Part shown: in pieces, positions 1 through 8,136 of the stretch | Layout: every line of letters begins with the position of its first letter | Position numbering within the stretch: position 1 is the first letter of the stretch | Assembly (NCBI RefSeq): GCF_039652555.1 | Contig: NZ_JBDJAF010000003.1 | Span: forward strand, 238,084 to 302,083 | Direction: 5' to 3' | DNA: 64,000 nucleotides | Source: Parafrigoribacterium mesophilum | GTDB lineage: Bacteria > Actinomycetota > Actinomycetes > Actinomycetales > Microbacteriaceae | The notes under the pieces: generated by a model | The model's input: only the letters and a program-made list of their open reading frames with translations | What the model was told of the DNA's origin: nothing | The model's database searches: none | Made by a program: the position numbers and the translations under genes

Positions 1-1
1 C

Positions 2-199
2 CATTGGCTGCACGAATTGCCGCCTGATCTTGCAACGCTCACCGATGTCCGCCGGTACGGCACCGGCGAGCGAATCGTGTTCGAGCCGTACACCGAGAAG
101 ATGTTCGCCACGACCCGGGAGTGGATGAAGACCTGGGGTTTCCTGGGTCCCGATGTCGAGACCGGTCCTGCTGCCTACGCGCACGCCGTGGTGTCGTGA
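2..199 (+). CDS. C-terminal part of an NMT1/SsuA-fold binding-protein-like protein
   Basis: These are the last 65 residues of a gene that begins before the window; the frame is open from base 2. The segment closely resembles the C-terminus of the protein at 41594-42484: both carry a (Y/H)WL-(R/H)E-(M/L)P-DLA block, a GERIVF motif and a Trp-Met-Lys before the end. The family has the fold of ABC-transporter substrate-binding proteins. The visible part does not show whether this copy has a signal peptide. It converges with the ATPase gene of the sugar transporter, whose stop lies 12 bases away. A specific substrate cannot be given. Confidence 0.7.
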   Translation, partial: HWLHELPPDLATLTDVRRYGTGERIVFEPYTEKMFATTREWMKTWGFLGPDVETGPAAYAHAVVS

Positions 200-211
200 G
201 CCCCGCGTTTT

Positions 212-1015
212 TCAGTTGCCGAGGGTGGCGCCCGTCATGATCGCAACTGCATCAGTCATGGAGTGAGTTTGTGGCGTGATCGTCGCGGCACATTTGCCCA
301 GACGCTGAATGTGAATGCGGTCCGCCACCTCGAACACCTGCGGCATGTTGTGGCTGATCAGGATCACCGGAATCCCGTTGTCCCTCAGGGTGCGAACGAG
401 CTGGAGCACCTGATTCGACTCACGCACCCCCAGCGCTGCAGTCGGTTCGTCGAGCACGACCACGTGTGATCCGAAGGCTGCCGCGCGGGCCACCGCGACC
501 GCTTGACGTTGTCCGCCCGAAAGGTTCTCTACCGGAACGGTGACATCCTGCAGGGTGGCGATGCCAAGGTTCAGCACCTCCGCCCGAGCCCGAGTTCGCA
601 TCCCTTTGGTATCAAGCATGCGAAACACGGAGCCGAGGATGCCCTTCCGGCGTTGCTCGCGGCCGAGGAACAGGTTCGAGGCGACGTCGAGCGCGGGCGA
701 GACAGCAAGGGTCTGGTACACCGTCTCCACACCAGCTGTTCGTGCGTCCTGTGGGCCCTTGAAGTGCACCTGCTGTCCGTTCAGCCAGATCTCGCCTTCA
801 TCGGGGATCTCCGCACCGGTGAGGCATTTGACGAGGGTCGACTTCCCGGCTCCGTTGTCGCCGATGATGGCCAGAACCTCACCCGGGTACAGTGCCAGGC
901 TTACCCCGTCCAATCCGACGACACGTCCGAAGGTCTTCACCAGCCGCTTCGCCTCGAGAACAGGCATCACCCCTTCAGGGGCTCCCCAGGCCTGCTGTGC
1001 TTCTGCGAGGGTCAT
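212..1015 (-). CDS. frcA: Sugar ABC transporter ATP-binding protein (FrcA-like)
   Basis: ATPase subunit (267 aa) that would power sugar import together with the adjacent permease. A single nucleotide-binding domain shows Walker A GDNGAGKST (about 52-60), Q-loop Gln101, signature LSGGQ (165-169) and Walker B VVVLDEP (185-191). Having one ATPase domain, not two as in RbsA/XylG, is typical of FrcA of the fructose/ribose/mannose importer. The ATG at 1015 is chosen because it overlaps the permease stop codon as ATGA; the frame stays open further upstream but only inside the permease gene. It is the last gene of the operon binding protein - permease - ATPase. The substrate is inferred from operon composition. 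Confidence 0.9.
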   Translation of the reverse strand: MTLAEAQQAWGAPEGVMPVLEAKRLVKTFGRVVGLDGVSLALYPGEVLAIIGDNGAGKSTLVKCLTGAEIPDEGEIWLNGQQVHFKGPQDARTAGVETVYQTLAVSPALDVASNLFLGREQRRKGILGSVFRMLDTKGMRTRARAEVLNLGIATLQDVTVPVENLSGGQRQAVAVARAAAFGSHVVVLDEPTAALGVRESNQVLQLVRTLRDNGIPVILISHNMPQVFEVADRIHIQRLGKCAATITPQTHSMTDAVAIMTGATLGN

Positions 1016-2058
1016 TTCCGTACCTTCCTGATCCACTGGTCCAGGGAGACCGCGACCACGATCAGGATGCCCACCGCGAGGGTTTGATACAGCACGTCGA
1101 GTCCGGCAAGCGCCAGTCCGTTGCGGAAAACTCCGACTATCAGCGCGCCCAGAAGCGAACCCCAAATGGTCCCGCGACCGCCGAACAAGCTCGTGCCGCC
1201 AATGACCACGGCGGTAATCGAGTCGAGGTTGATGTCGGTGCCGGCGTTGGGGCTCGCCGCGTTGGCTCTACCGATCTGCGTCCATGCGCCGATCGCCATG
1301 ATGGCCCCTGCGAATACGTACACGCTCATCAGCACCCGATTCACGCTGATCCCGGCCAGACGCGCCGATTCCGGGTCGTCGCCCACCGCGTAGACATGTC
1401 GACCCCACGCCGTCTTGCCGAGGACGAACGCCACGACGATGTAGAGCAGGAGCATAATCACGACTCCGTAGGTGATGCTCATCCCGCCGATGGTGAAGGT
1501 GCTGCCGGTCGACGTGATCAGCGCAGGGATATTCTGGCCGATCACGGATGCGCTGTTGGAGTACAGCAACATCAGTGCAAGGAAGATGTTGAGCGTGCCC
1601 AGGGTCACGATGAACGGCGGCAGATTGAGTCGCGTCACCAGCACGCCGTTAAGAGCGCCGGATGCCAGTCCGACGATGATGCCCAGCAGCAACGCGAGCG
1701 GTGCCGGCAGTCCGTTTTGACTCGCTGTCTGTGCCATTACCATCGAGCACAACACCATGATCGCTCCGACGGACAAATCGATGCCGGCCGTGAGGATGAT
1801 CAATGTTTGGGCGATCGCCAAGGTGCCTACGACGGCCACCTGTTGAGTGATCAACGACAGGTTGTTCGCGTAATAGAACCGGGGGTTCAGGAGGCCGAAA
1901 ACGATGACGGCGATGAAAAGCACGATTCCAGGACTCAACGCCGGGTATCGGTGAAGGATGTTCCGGACCCTGCCGAGCGGGGTTTGCCGATCCAAGAACT
2001 CGCTAGCCAAATCAACGCGCTTCGTGGAATCCGGATTCCCGATGGTGTTCACGCTCAC
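1012..2058 (-). CDS. frcC: Sugar ABC transporter permease (RbsC/FrcC family)
   Basis: Integral membrane permease (348 aa) forming the channel of a CUT2-type sugar importer. It has a hydrophilic N-terminus of about 40 residues, then a chain of hydrophobic segments typical of the BPD_transp_2 family, including the family block AGIDLSVGAIM and the cytoplasmic EAA-like loop around DPESARLAGI. It lies downstream of the binding-protein gene, separated by a perfect stem-loop (2095-2126), and its stop overlaps the ATPase start. Fructose-type specificity is inferred from the neighbouring PfkB kinase and FrcK-like kinase. Confidence 0.9.
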   Translation of the reverse strand: MSVNTIGNPDSTKRVDLASEFLDRQTPLGRVRNILHRYPALSPGIVLFIAVIVFGLLNPRFYYANNLSLITQQVAVVGTLAIAQTLIILTAGIDLSVGAIMVLCSMVMAQTASQNGLPAPLALLLGIIVGLASGALNGVLVTRLNLPPFIVTLGTLNIFLALMLLYSNSASVIGQNIPALITSTGSTFTIGGMSITYGVVIMLLLYIVVAFVLGKTAWGRHVYAVGDDPESARLAGISVNRVLMSVYVFAGAIMAIGAWTQIGRANAASPNAGTDINLDSITAVVIGGTSLFGGRGTIWGSLLGALIVGVFRNGLALAGLDVLYQTLAVGILIVVAVSLDQWIRKVRK

Positions 2059-2094
2059 TGTTTCTCCTGAACGTCGTCGTCCGTAGATTACTCG

Positions 2095-2126
2095 GGCGGC
2101 ATGCCTGACCGTGCAGGCATGCCGCC
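2095..2126 (-). other. Perfect 13-bp stem-loop between binding protein and permease genes
   Basis: GGCGGCATGCCTG (2095-2107) and CAGGCATGCCGCC (2114-2126) are perfectly complementary around a 6-base loop. It sits in the 80-bp gap between the binding-protein gene and the permease gene on the same transcript. No U-run follows in the direction of transcription. It is therefore better read as an mRNA-stabilising or attenuating hairpin that keeps binding-protein mRNA more abundant than permease mRNA than as a full terminator. Confidence 0.7.
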
Positions 2127-2138
2127 GGATCGCTGTTG

Positions 2139-3254
2139 CTACTTACCCCAGCAAATCTTCGACGCTGCGGCGCTATCGATGCTGTCCAGCCCTGACACCG
2201 TCTTGTCCGTGACCAATTGGGATCCGGTGCTGAAGAAGTCCAGCCCGCTCGACACGCTGGGCTTCTCACCTGACTTGACCAGCTTCACGATTGCGGCCAT
2301 GCCGAGTTCGGCCATCTTCGACGGGTACTGCTGAGCCGTGGCACCGAGGATGCCATCGGCGACTTCCTTGACGCCGGTGCAACCACCATCGACCGAGACG
2401 ATGATCGTGGTCTTGTCCATCCCCGCGGCCTTCAGCGCTTGATACGCGCCATATCCGGCAGGCTCGTTGATCGAGTAGACGAGGTTGATATTCGGGTTTT
2501 TCGAGAGCAGGGTCTCCATGGCCGTGCGTCCGTCTGCCTCGTCGCCGTTCGAAGGTTGGCTGCCGGCAATTTCGTATTCACCGCCCTGTCCCCCGGTGTA
2601 CTTGCCGGTTTTCGCCTCGTCACCGTTCTTGTTCGGATCGGCGACATCGATCCCCATGCCTTCGAGGAAGCCCTGGTCCCGCTGGTAGTCCACGGAGGCG
2701 ACCTGGTTATTGAACAGGTCAACCAACCCGATGACTGCTTTTTTCCCATTGAGCTGAGCAGCGGCCCATTTTCCGATGGACACGCCGGCTGCCCGGTTGT
2801 CTGTCGCGAAGGTGATGTCGACCGCGCTGGCCGGTACCGGTGCGGTGTCGAGGGCGATCACGTAGATTCCCGCCTTGCGCGCCTTGGCGATCGCCGTGTT
2901 CACGGTGGAATCGATCGGGGTGATCAAAATGCCCTTGTCACCGCGGGAGATGGAATCCTCGACGGCCTTGATCTGGGTCGCGGCGTCCCCATCCTTCTTG
3001 CCTGCCGCAAGAGTCAACTTCACGCCATCTTTCGCCGCTGCCGCCTTGGCCGCGTCGTTCATCGAGACGAAGAAGGGGTTGGTGGTCGTCTTGACAATGA
3101 GGGAGATGCCAATGTCTCCTGTGTCCTTCGTCGACGCTTGGCTATTCGACGACGGATCCGCGCAACCCGTCATCCCGAAGGCTGCGATCATGGCGATGGA
3201 ACAAGCCGCGACGAGGCTTTTCGCCACCGGCCGTGATGCTGTGCGATTCAACAT
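2139..3254 (-). CDS. frcB: Sugar ABC transporter substrate-binding lipoprotein (FrcB-like)
   Basis: Extracytoplasmic sugar-binding lipoprotein (371 aa) of the periplasmic-binding-protein I class. It has a lipoprotein signal with a lipobox ending GMTGC (Cys31), then a Ser/Asp-rich linker. The mature part carries the sugar-binding fold blocks GDKGILITPIDS and GIYVIALDTAP, and a C-terminal region with SVDGG, as in FrcB and ribose-binding proteins. It is the first gene of the operon, expressed from a candidate promoter at 3307-3335 and probably repressed through an operator at 3285-3300. It diverges from the LacI gene. Fructose is the favoured ligand from context; ribose or another monosaccharide is possible. 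Confidence 0.9.
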   Translation of the reverse strand: MLNRTASRPVAKSLVAACSIAMIAAFGMTGCADPSSNSQASTKDTGDIGISLIVKTTTNPFFVSMNDAAKAAAAKDGVKLTLAAGKKDGDAATQIKAVEDSISRGDKGILITPIDSTVNTAIAKARKAGIYVIALDTAPVPASAVDITFATDNRAAGVSIGKWAAAQLNGKKAVIGLVDLFNNQVASVDYQRDQGFLEGMGIDVADPNKNGDEAKTGKYTGGQGGEYEIAGSQPSNGDEADGRTAMETLLSKNPNINLVYSINEPAGYGAYQALKAAGMDKTTIIVSVDGGCTGVKEVADGILGATAQQYPSKMAELGMAAIVKLVKSGEKPSVSSGLDFFSTGSQLVTDKTVSGLDSIDSAAASKICWGK

Positions 3255-3284
3255 TGAATTTCCTCTTTCTTGGACGATCCCAAA

Positions 3285-3300
3285 TTGACAACGATGTCAA
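3285..3300. promoter_or_regulatory. LacI-type operator O1
   Basis: TTGACAACGATGTCAA is a near-perfect 16-bp palindrome (one mismatch pair) just downstream of the predicted start site of the frcBCA promoter. It shares the pattern TGACA-N-CG-N-TGTCA with a second site at 3365-3378. The central CG is typical of LacI-family operators, and the divergent gene encodes such a repressor. Confidence 0.7.
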
Positions 3301-3306
3301 GGTACA

Positions 3307-3335
3307 TGTGTAGAGCAAATAGTATGGTGAGTCAA
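3307..3335 (-). promoter_or_regulatory. Candidate promoter of the frcBCA operon
   Basis: On the minus strand TTGACT (3330-3335) is followed after exactly 17 bp by TACACA (3307-3312). The start site would fall near 3300, at the edge of operator O1, an arrangement expected for repression by the neighbouring LacI-family protein. Confidence 0.5.
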
Positions 3336-3363
3336 GCCAATTCGTACAATCGGAGATGAAACC

Positions 3364-4413
3364 GTGACACCGTTGTCAGATTCCACCCGCGCAAGGCCGC
3401 AGCAACGCCCGACCATACGGCACGTCGCCGCGCTCGCTGGCGTCGGAACGAAGACAGTCTCGAGGGTAATCAACGGAGAGCCCAACGTCTCGCCTGCCAC
3501 CGCAGCGAAAGTCCTCGCCGCGGCCCAAAGCCTGCACTACCTTCCGGACCTGCACGCCGGCAACCTGCGGCGCAGCGACCGCAAGACGAAGACCCTGGGA
3601 CTGCTCGTAGGCAACGTCGGTAATCCCTTCGCCGGCGCCGTCCATCGCGCCATCGAGAATGCCGCCGCCATCCGAGGAGTGGCAGTATTCGCATCGAGCC
3701 TCGACGATGACGCCGAACGGGAGGTGGCGATCGTTTCGGCCCTGCTCCGTCGACGGGTCGACGGACTCATCCTCACCACGGCGAGTAAGAACCAGTCCTA
3801 CCTGCTGCCGGAGCAGGAGCGCGGCACGCGGCTCGTCTTCGTGGACCGCGAGCCGGTCGGCATCGACGCGGACGCCGTCGTCAGCGACAATGCAGCCGGC
3901 TCTTCGGCGGCGACGCGGCATCTCATCGAGCACGGCCACCGTCGCATCGCATTTCTCGGCGACCGCTCGCAAATCCAAACGGCTCGGGAGCGACAACGCG
4001 GATTCCTTGACGAGCTGGGCCGTGCGGGAATCCCCACGAGCACCGTCACCGTGATCGAAGGACTGAACAACGAGGACAAGGCCCGCGCGGCTATGACGGC
4101 CCTCCTCGACAGCTCCAACGTTCCGACCGCGATCTTCAGCAGTCAAGACCTCGTCACCATCGGCGCCATTCGTGCGCTCCGCGATCGCGGAATGCACCGA
4201 TCGGTGGCGATGGTGGGCTTCGACGATTTCGACCTCGCAGACCTGCTCGAACCCGGCATCACGGTCGTCGCACAGAACCCCAAGCGCATCGGAGCATTGG
4301 CAGCCGAGCGACTGTTTGCCCGCATCGACGGCGATGCTCAACCCGAGCGCACGTATGTTGTGCCAACCACTCTGATCCCACGCGGTTCAGGGGAGATCGT
4401 GCCCAGTGACTGA
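3364..4413 (+). CDS. LacI-family transcriptional regulator
   Basis: Repressor (349 aa) with an N-terminal LacI helix-turn-helix (about residues 18-40; TIRHVAALAGVGTKTVSRV) followed by a periplasmic-binding-protein-like effector domain (GLLVGN, DGLILTTA, AFLGDRSQIQTARERQRGF, PTAIFSSQD). GTG 3364 is chosen because GGAG lies 8 bases upstream; the ATG at 3356 runs into a stop after two codons. It probably controls the divergent sugar transporter and its own operon, since operator-like palindromes lie at 3285-3300 and across its first codons (3365-3378). It is followed by two kinase genes, the first overlapping its stop. The effector is unknown but is probably the transported sugar or its phosphate. 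Confidence 0.9.
   Translation: MTPLSDSTRARPQQRPTIRHVAALAGVGTKTVSRVINGEPNVSPATAAKVLAAAQSLHYLPDLHAGNLRRSDRKTKTLGLLVGNVGNPFAGAVHRAIENAAAIRGVAVFASSLDDDAEREVAIVSALLRRRVDGLILTTASKNQSYLLPEQERGTRLVFVDREPVGIDADAVVSDNAAGSSAATRHLIEHGHRRIAFLGDRSQIQTARERQRGFLDELGRAGIPTSTVTVIEGLNNEDKARAAMTALLDSSNVPTAIFSSQDLVTIGAIRALRDRGMHRSVAMVGFDDFDLADLLEPGITVVAQNPKRIGALAAERLFARIDGDAQPERTYVVPTTLIPRGSGEIVPSD
3365..3378. promoter_or_regulatory. LacI-type operator O2 over the regulator start codon
   Basis: TGACACCGTTGTCA is a 14-bp palindrome with one mismatch pair. It matches operator O1 and overlaps the first codons of the LacI gene. The centres of O1 and O2 are about 79 bp apart. This suggests autoregulation and possibly looping. 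Confidence 0.6.
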
Positions 4414-5362
4414 GCGACGACCGAACCTTGGCCCAACCTCCGTGGTGGTGATCGGGGACGCGCTCATCGACGAAATTCGTGAGGGCGGCCGGCTGGTCGA
4501 TCACGTCGGCGGTGCCGCACTGAACGTCGCCGTCGGCCTTTCCATCCTGGGAGCCGACGCCACCCTCATCGCGATGGTGGGCGACGATGATGACGGCAGG
4601 GCGATTCGTTCGGTGCTCCAAGAGCAGGGCATCCGGCTGCTCGACAGCCCCAGCAGCGCGGGAACCTCGCGGGCGGTCTCGGATCGCACGAACGGCGAAC
4701 CGACCTACACGTTCAACGCCGCGGCTCAGAATCGACGAGTTCGGTTCGGGCCTCGGGAGCGAACCGCCATCACGAGCGCGTCCCTTGTCGCCATCAGTTG
4801 CTTTCCCTTCGATGACCAGCCGCAAGTCGATGACCTCGAGGCCTGCCTCGCCGGTTGCGACACGGCCGTCGTCATCGACGCGAACCCTCGGCGGGGGATG
4901 CTCCATGACCGCAGGCTGTTCGTCACGAATCTTGAGCGGCTCAGCTCGCGCAGCCTGATGGTCAAGCTCAGCGCAGACGACGCAGATTTGCTCTACGGGA
5001 TGCGAAACGAAGCAGTCCAGCGGCGACTGCTGGCTGCTGGCGCCAAAGCGGTGCTCGCTACCGCCGGAGCCGACGGCGCATCGATGGAAACGAGCAATGG
5101 AGTATCCGTGCACGTGCCGACAAGTCCGATCGACTACCCCATCGTGGATACCATGGGTGCGGGCGATGCGACCCTCGCCTCCGTGATCCATTCGCTCACC
5201 ACCGACGGAGTACCGATCGACCGTGAAAAGTGGACAAGCGTGCTTGCCACTGCCATGGACATCGCCGCCGCAACGTGCAGACACACAGGCGGTCGGCTCC
5301 GCCTCCTGGTGCGCCCTGGGCCCGATACAGTTTCCGCCAAGACGACGACGTTGGAAGAATAG
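4406..5362 (+). CDS. PfkB-family carbohydrate kinase
   Basis: Cytoplasmic sugar kinase (318 aa) of the ribokinase/fructokinase family, transferring phosphate from ATP to an incoming sugar. The N-terminal part has the GDALIDE and HVGGAALNVAVGLSILGADATLIAMVG blocks that form the sugar site; near residue 250 is the PfkB signature DTMGAGDA with the catalytic Asp. The GTG start overlaps the end of the LacI gene by 8 bases (translational coupling). With the divergent frcBCA importer, fructose or ribose is a sensible substrate, but the sequence does not decide this. The C-terminus carries a short Thr-rich tail. Confidence 0.85.
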   Translation: MTERRPNLGPTSVVVIGDALIDEIREGGRLVDHVGGAALNVAVGLSILGADATLIAMVGDDDDGRAIRSVLQEQGIRLLDSPSSAGTSRAVSDRTNGEPTYTFNAAAQNRRVRFGPRERTAITSASLVAISCFPFDDQPQVDDLEACLAGCDTAVVIDANPRRGMLHDRRLFVTNLERLSSRSLMVKLSADDADLLYGMRNEAVQRRLLAAGAKAVLATAGADGASMETSNGVSVHVPTSPIDYPIVDTMGAGDATLASVIHSLTTDGVPIDREKWTSVLATAMDIAAATCRHTGGRLRLLVRPGPDTVSAKTTTLEE

Positions 5363-6016
5363 ATGACCGGCTCGCGGACCATCGTCCAGGTCGACGCAGA
5401 CGTCACGGCGCTGGCCGCAAGACTGACCGCACACCTGCTGGATGGCCAACGCTACGTGCTGGGCATCTGCGGAGCTCCGGGATCGGGTAAGTCGACTTTG
5501 AGCGAGCAACTCGTCGCGAAACTCGGCACGGCTTCAGTGGTCGTGCCGATGGACGGATTCCACATCGCGAGCACAGCACTGTCGTCGCCAGAGCAGCTGA
5601 GTCGTCGGGGCGCGATCGACACGTTCGACATCGACGGATACCTGGCACTCCTCCAACGACTGCGTGACTGCTCCGACAGGATCATCTATGCACCTGGCTT
5701 CGACCGCCGCATCGGAGAACCGGTGGCCGGCCTGATCCCGATCCAGCCAACGACCCAGGTTGTCATCACCGAGGGGAACTATCTGCTGTCTGCCGAGCCT
5801 CGGTGGCGAGAGATCCGGACTTTCCTCGACGAAACGTGGTTTTTAGAGGTTGAGGACACTGTCCGGATCTCGCGGCTTGAAGCTCGACACCGAGAGTTCG
5901 GCAAATCCGCAGCAGCAGCAGCAGCGATGGCGCGCGGTTCCGACGAGGACAATGCCCGGCGAGTAGCGCCCGCCGGCGAGCTGGCCGATCTCGTCATTCG
6001 GTTTTCCACGACGTAA
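5363..6016 (+). CDS. frcK: P-loop nucleoside/nucleotide kinase-family protein (FrcK-like)
   Basis: Small P-loop kinase (217 aa) related to uridine kinase and pantothenate kinase. A Walker A motif GAPGSGKST lies at about 37-45, followed by MDGFHIA, the DTFDIDGY block and YAPGFDR, and an RLEARHREFGKS lid region. Proteins of this family are encoded with the frcBCA fructose importer of rhizobia as FrcK, which matches this context. The gene starts immediately after the stop of the PfkB gene. Its true phosphate acceptor is unknown; a uridine kinase role is unlikely given the cluster. It converges with the qsuB-like gene 34 bases downstream. Confidence 0.8.
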   Translation: MTGSRTIVQVDADVTALAARLTAHLLDGQRYVLGICGAPGSGKSTLSEQLVAKLGTASVVVPMDGFHIASTALSSPEQLSRRGAIDTFDIDGYLALLQRLRDCSDRIIYAPGFDRRIGEPVAGLIPIQPTTQVVITEGNYLLSAEPRWREIRTFLDETWFLEVEDTVRISRLEARHREFGKSAAAAAAMARGSDEDNARRVAPAGELADLVIRFSTT

Positions 6017-6050
6017 CAGGAAGCCTGCCGTTATGACGCCTCGTCCGGTC

Positions 6051-7976
6051 TCAGCCCGCGATGGTCGCGGCATCGTAGGAGGAACCCGGTTCCCGACGTT
6101 CGTACTGGGACGCAAGGCGCACGGGAGCATTGGGCGCCCCATATCCCTCATAGCCTTCTCGGCGTTCCACGACCTCAAAGAAGACCGTTCCGATCGTCCG
6201 CGTGTAGAAGTGCAGAAATGCGCCGTTCTCGTCTTGGTCATATAACAGGTTCAGTTCGCGGAGCGTCCTCAGGAGCGCGGGCTCGATATCCAGTCTCGCC
6301 TCAAGGTCCTCATAGTAGTTCTGGGGCACGGAAAGAAACCGCAGCCCACGAGAATGCGCGCGTCGAGCGACGCCGATCAAATCATCTGTCGCGAAAGCTA
6401 CATGCTCCGGATAGATAGCCGCTGCCGAAGACCCGGAGCCCTCCAACGCCAACGGCGCGATGTTCAGCGCAAGGCGGACGGCGCCATCGTCAGACCGAAT
6501 CACTTGGCTGCGCACGAGCCCGCTCGGTGCCGAGACATCGGAGGAGGGTTGGGCATTCAACGACAGCATGCTTTCGTAGAACAGGACGGTTTCGTCGAAG
6601 TGCTGCCACGGCTGGGACAGGTTGATGTGATCGATGTGGGTGATTCCACCGGTGGCGGGGACCGAGGGGTCCACATCAGGGTTCGAGACTAGTGCGTCGT
6701 TGCCAAATTCAGCGATCCACGCGGCGGAGCCATCCGGCGAACCTTGACACAGAAAGACCTCGGTGGAATCAGGCGAAGCGATCGCTTGAAGTGTCTCTTC
6801 CTCGGCGTTGGTTTGCCGCGGAACCACCACGGCTTTGAGCAACTGAGCTCGCGAGAACGCGGCGGCCGGGTCCGAGAGGTCAAAGCCGATGGCGGAAATC
6901 GTCGGGCTGCCGCCGGTGGGCTGCTGCTCGTTGATGACAATTCTTGCCTGGCCCTGTAGCCAGAGCTGAACCGGTTTGGTGCGATGGCGTCCGCTGAACC
7001 GGAACCCCATCTGGGAGAGCAGCGCCTCCATTTCAGACGGACTCGCTGCCTTCACCTCCGCGAAGTTTATCCCGGTGGGCTGTCCGACCTGAGGCAATGT
7101 AATAAGTTCTGCCGTGGTGTGTGAAGTGAGGTCGGAGCCGTCGCTCGGGTTATCCGCGGCCAGCCTGCGCGCGGTCTGGTCCTCTAGCCAGATCAGCGAA
7201 CGCATCCCATCCAACGCCGTGTGTTCTGCAGGACTCTGCCGGAAGACGTCGTTGAAAACTTCAAGTGAGATGGTCCCGGTATACCCGCTGCGCACGACGC
7301 GAGCCAGGAAACCAGGTAGATCCCATCCGCCCTCACCAGGGAACACACGGTGATGTCTGCTCCAGGAGAGGATGTCCATGCTCAGGCGGGTGGCATCCGC
7401 CAGTTGGCAGAAAAAGATCTTCGCGGGATCGAGCCGCTCAATCGGCTCCGGGTCCCAACGGCGAGACAGGACGTGGAAGCTGTCGAGGCACGTGCCCAGC
7501 GCCGGATGATCGGCCAACTCCACGATTCGATGAGCATGCTCGAAATCCGAGACGTATTTTCCCCACGCCAATGCCTCGTAGGCGACTCGTATTCCGTGCT
7601 CTGCGGCCAGGTCTGCCAGGCGGCGCAACTGCTCCGCTGCCACATCATCATCAGCGATCGTGGCTGTTGCAACGTTGCTGCAGGCGAGAACCAGATTGGC
7701 ACCCAAGGAGTTCATCAGTCGGAATTTGGCAGCCGCACGCTTCAGGTTGTGACCCACCCGATCGGCCGCGACTCCCTCGAAGTCGCGAAACGGCTGGTAG
7801 AGATCGATGGTCAAACCAAGGTCGGCGGCGTAGCTCGCGATCGTCGCGGGGGTGTCGGACGAGACGACAAGATCATTTTCGAAGATCTCCACGCCGTCGA
7901 AACCAGCAGCGGAACACGCCCGCAGTTTGTCCCTCAGCGTTCCGCTGAGACACACGGTGGCAATCGACTTGCGCAT
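6051..7976 (-). CDS. qsuB: 3-dehydroshikimate dehydratase, fused to an HPPD-like domain (QsuB/QuiC type)
   Basis: Converts 3-dehydroshikimate to protocatechuate, the committed step of quinate/shikimate catabolism. Residues 1-290 form a sugar-phosphate-isomerase-like TIM barrel with the metal ligands expected for QuiC/QsuB: Glu134 (AYEALAWG), Asp165 (CLDSFHV), Gln191 (CQLADA) and Glu239 (SLEVFND). Residues 300-641 form a 4-hydroxyphenylpyruvate-dioxygenase-like VOC domain (DHINLSQPWQHFDE, PEHVAFATDD, FFEVVERREG). The 641-aa length and domain order match QsuB of Corynebacterium glutamicum. The gene diverges from the zinc alcohol dehydrogenase gene; the shared 160-bp gap holds a perfect palindrome. 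Further steps for protocatechuate are not unambiguous in the window. Confidence 0.93.
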   Translation of the reverse strand: MRKSIATVCLSGTLRDKLRACSAAGFDGVEIFENDLVVSSDTPATIASYAADLGLTIDLYQPFRDFEGVAADRVGHNLKRAAAKFRLMNSLGANLVLACSNVATATIADDDVAAEQLRRLADLAAEHGIRVAYEALAWGKYVSDFEHAHRIVELADHPALGTCLDSFHVLSRRWDPEPIERLDPAKIFFCQLADATRLSMDILSWSRHHRVFPGEGGWDLPGFLARVVRSGYTGTISLEVFNDVFRQSPAEHTALDGMRSLIWLEDQTARRLAADNPSDGSDLTSHTTAELITLPQVGQPTGINFAEVKAASPSEMEALLSQMGFRFSGRHRTKPVQLWLQGQARIVINEQQPTGGSPTISAIGFDLSDPAAAFSRAQLLKAVVVPRQTNAEEETLQAIASPDSTEVFLCQGSPDGSAAWIAEFGNDALVSNPDVDPSVPATGGITHIDHINLSQPWQHFDETVLFYESMLSLNAQPSSDVSAPSGLVRSQVIRSDDGAVRLALNIAPLALEGSGSSAAAIYPEHVAFATDDLIGVARRAHSRGLRFLSVPQNYYEDLEARLDIEPALLRTLRELNLLYDQDENGAFLHFYTRTIGTVFFEVVERREGYEGYGAPNAPVRLASQYERREPGSSYDAATIAG

Positions 7977-8028
7977 GGAGACTTCTTCCGTTTCTGTCCC
8001 CGCGACTACAGCGTCCGCCAGAGGATAC

Positions 8029-8042
8029 GCGTAATATTACGC
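8029..8042. promoter_or_regulatory. Perfect 14-bp palindrome in the qsuB/ADH divergent gap
   Basis: GCGTAATATTACGC is a perfect palindrome in the 160-bp gap between the divergent qsuB-like and alcohol dehydrogenase genes. A second imperfect pair, GTTCGA (8049-8054) and TCGAAC (8077-8082), lies next to it. Both look like binding sites for a dimeric regulator, but no regulator gene sits directly beside them, so the factor is unknown. Confidence 0.5.
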
Positions 8043-8136
8043 CTAGAAGTTCGAATAGCGCATGTTTGTACGTTAGTCGAACAATGGAGCCTCGTGTCTC
8101 CGATGTGGTCGCAGAAGACCTCGGGAATGGAATGTC

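Noticed and set aside
892..2070. A 392-codon open frame opposite the sugar permease and ATPase genes
   Set aside because: It is a shadow of two clear ABC genes on the other strand; its composition is rich in Arg/His/Asp/Gln and shows no domain. High G+C creates such frames.
5363..6016. Calling the P-loop kinase a uridine kinase
   Set aside because: Fold similarity only; the operon with LacI, PfkB kinase and frcBCA points to the FrcK-like group.
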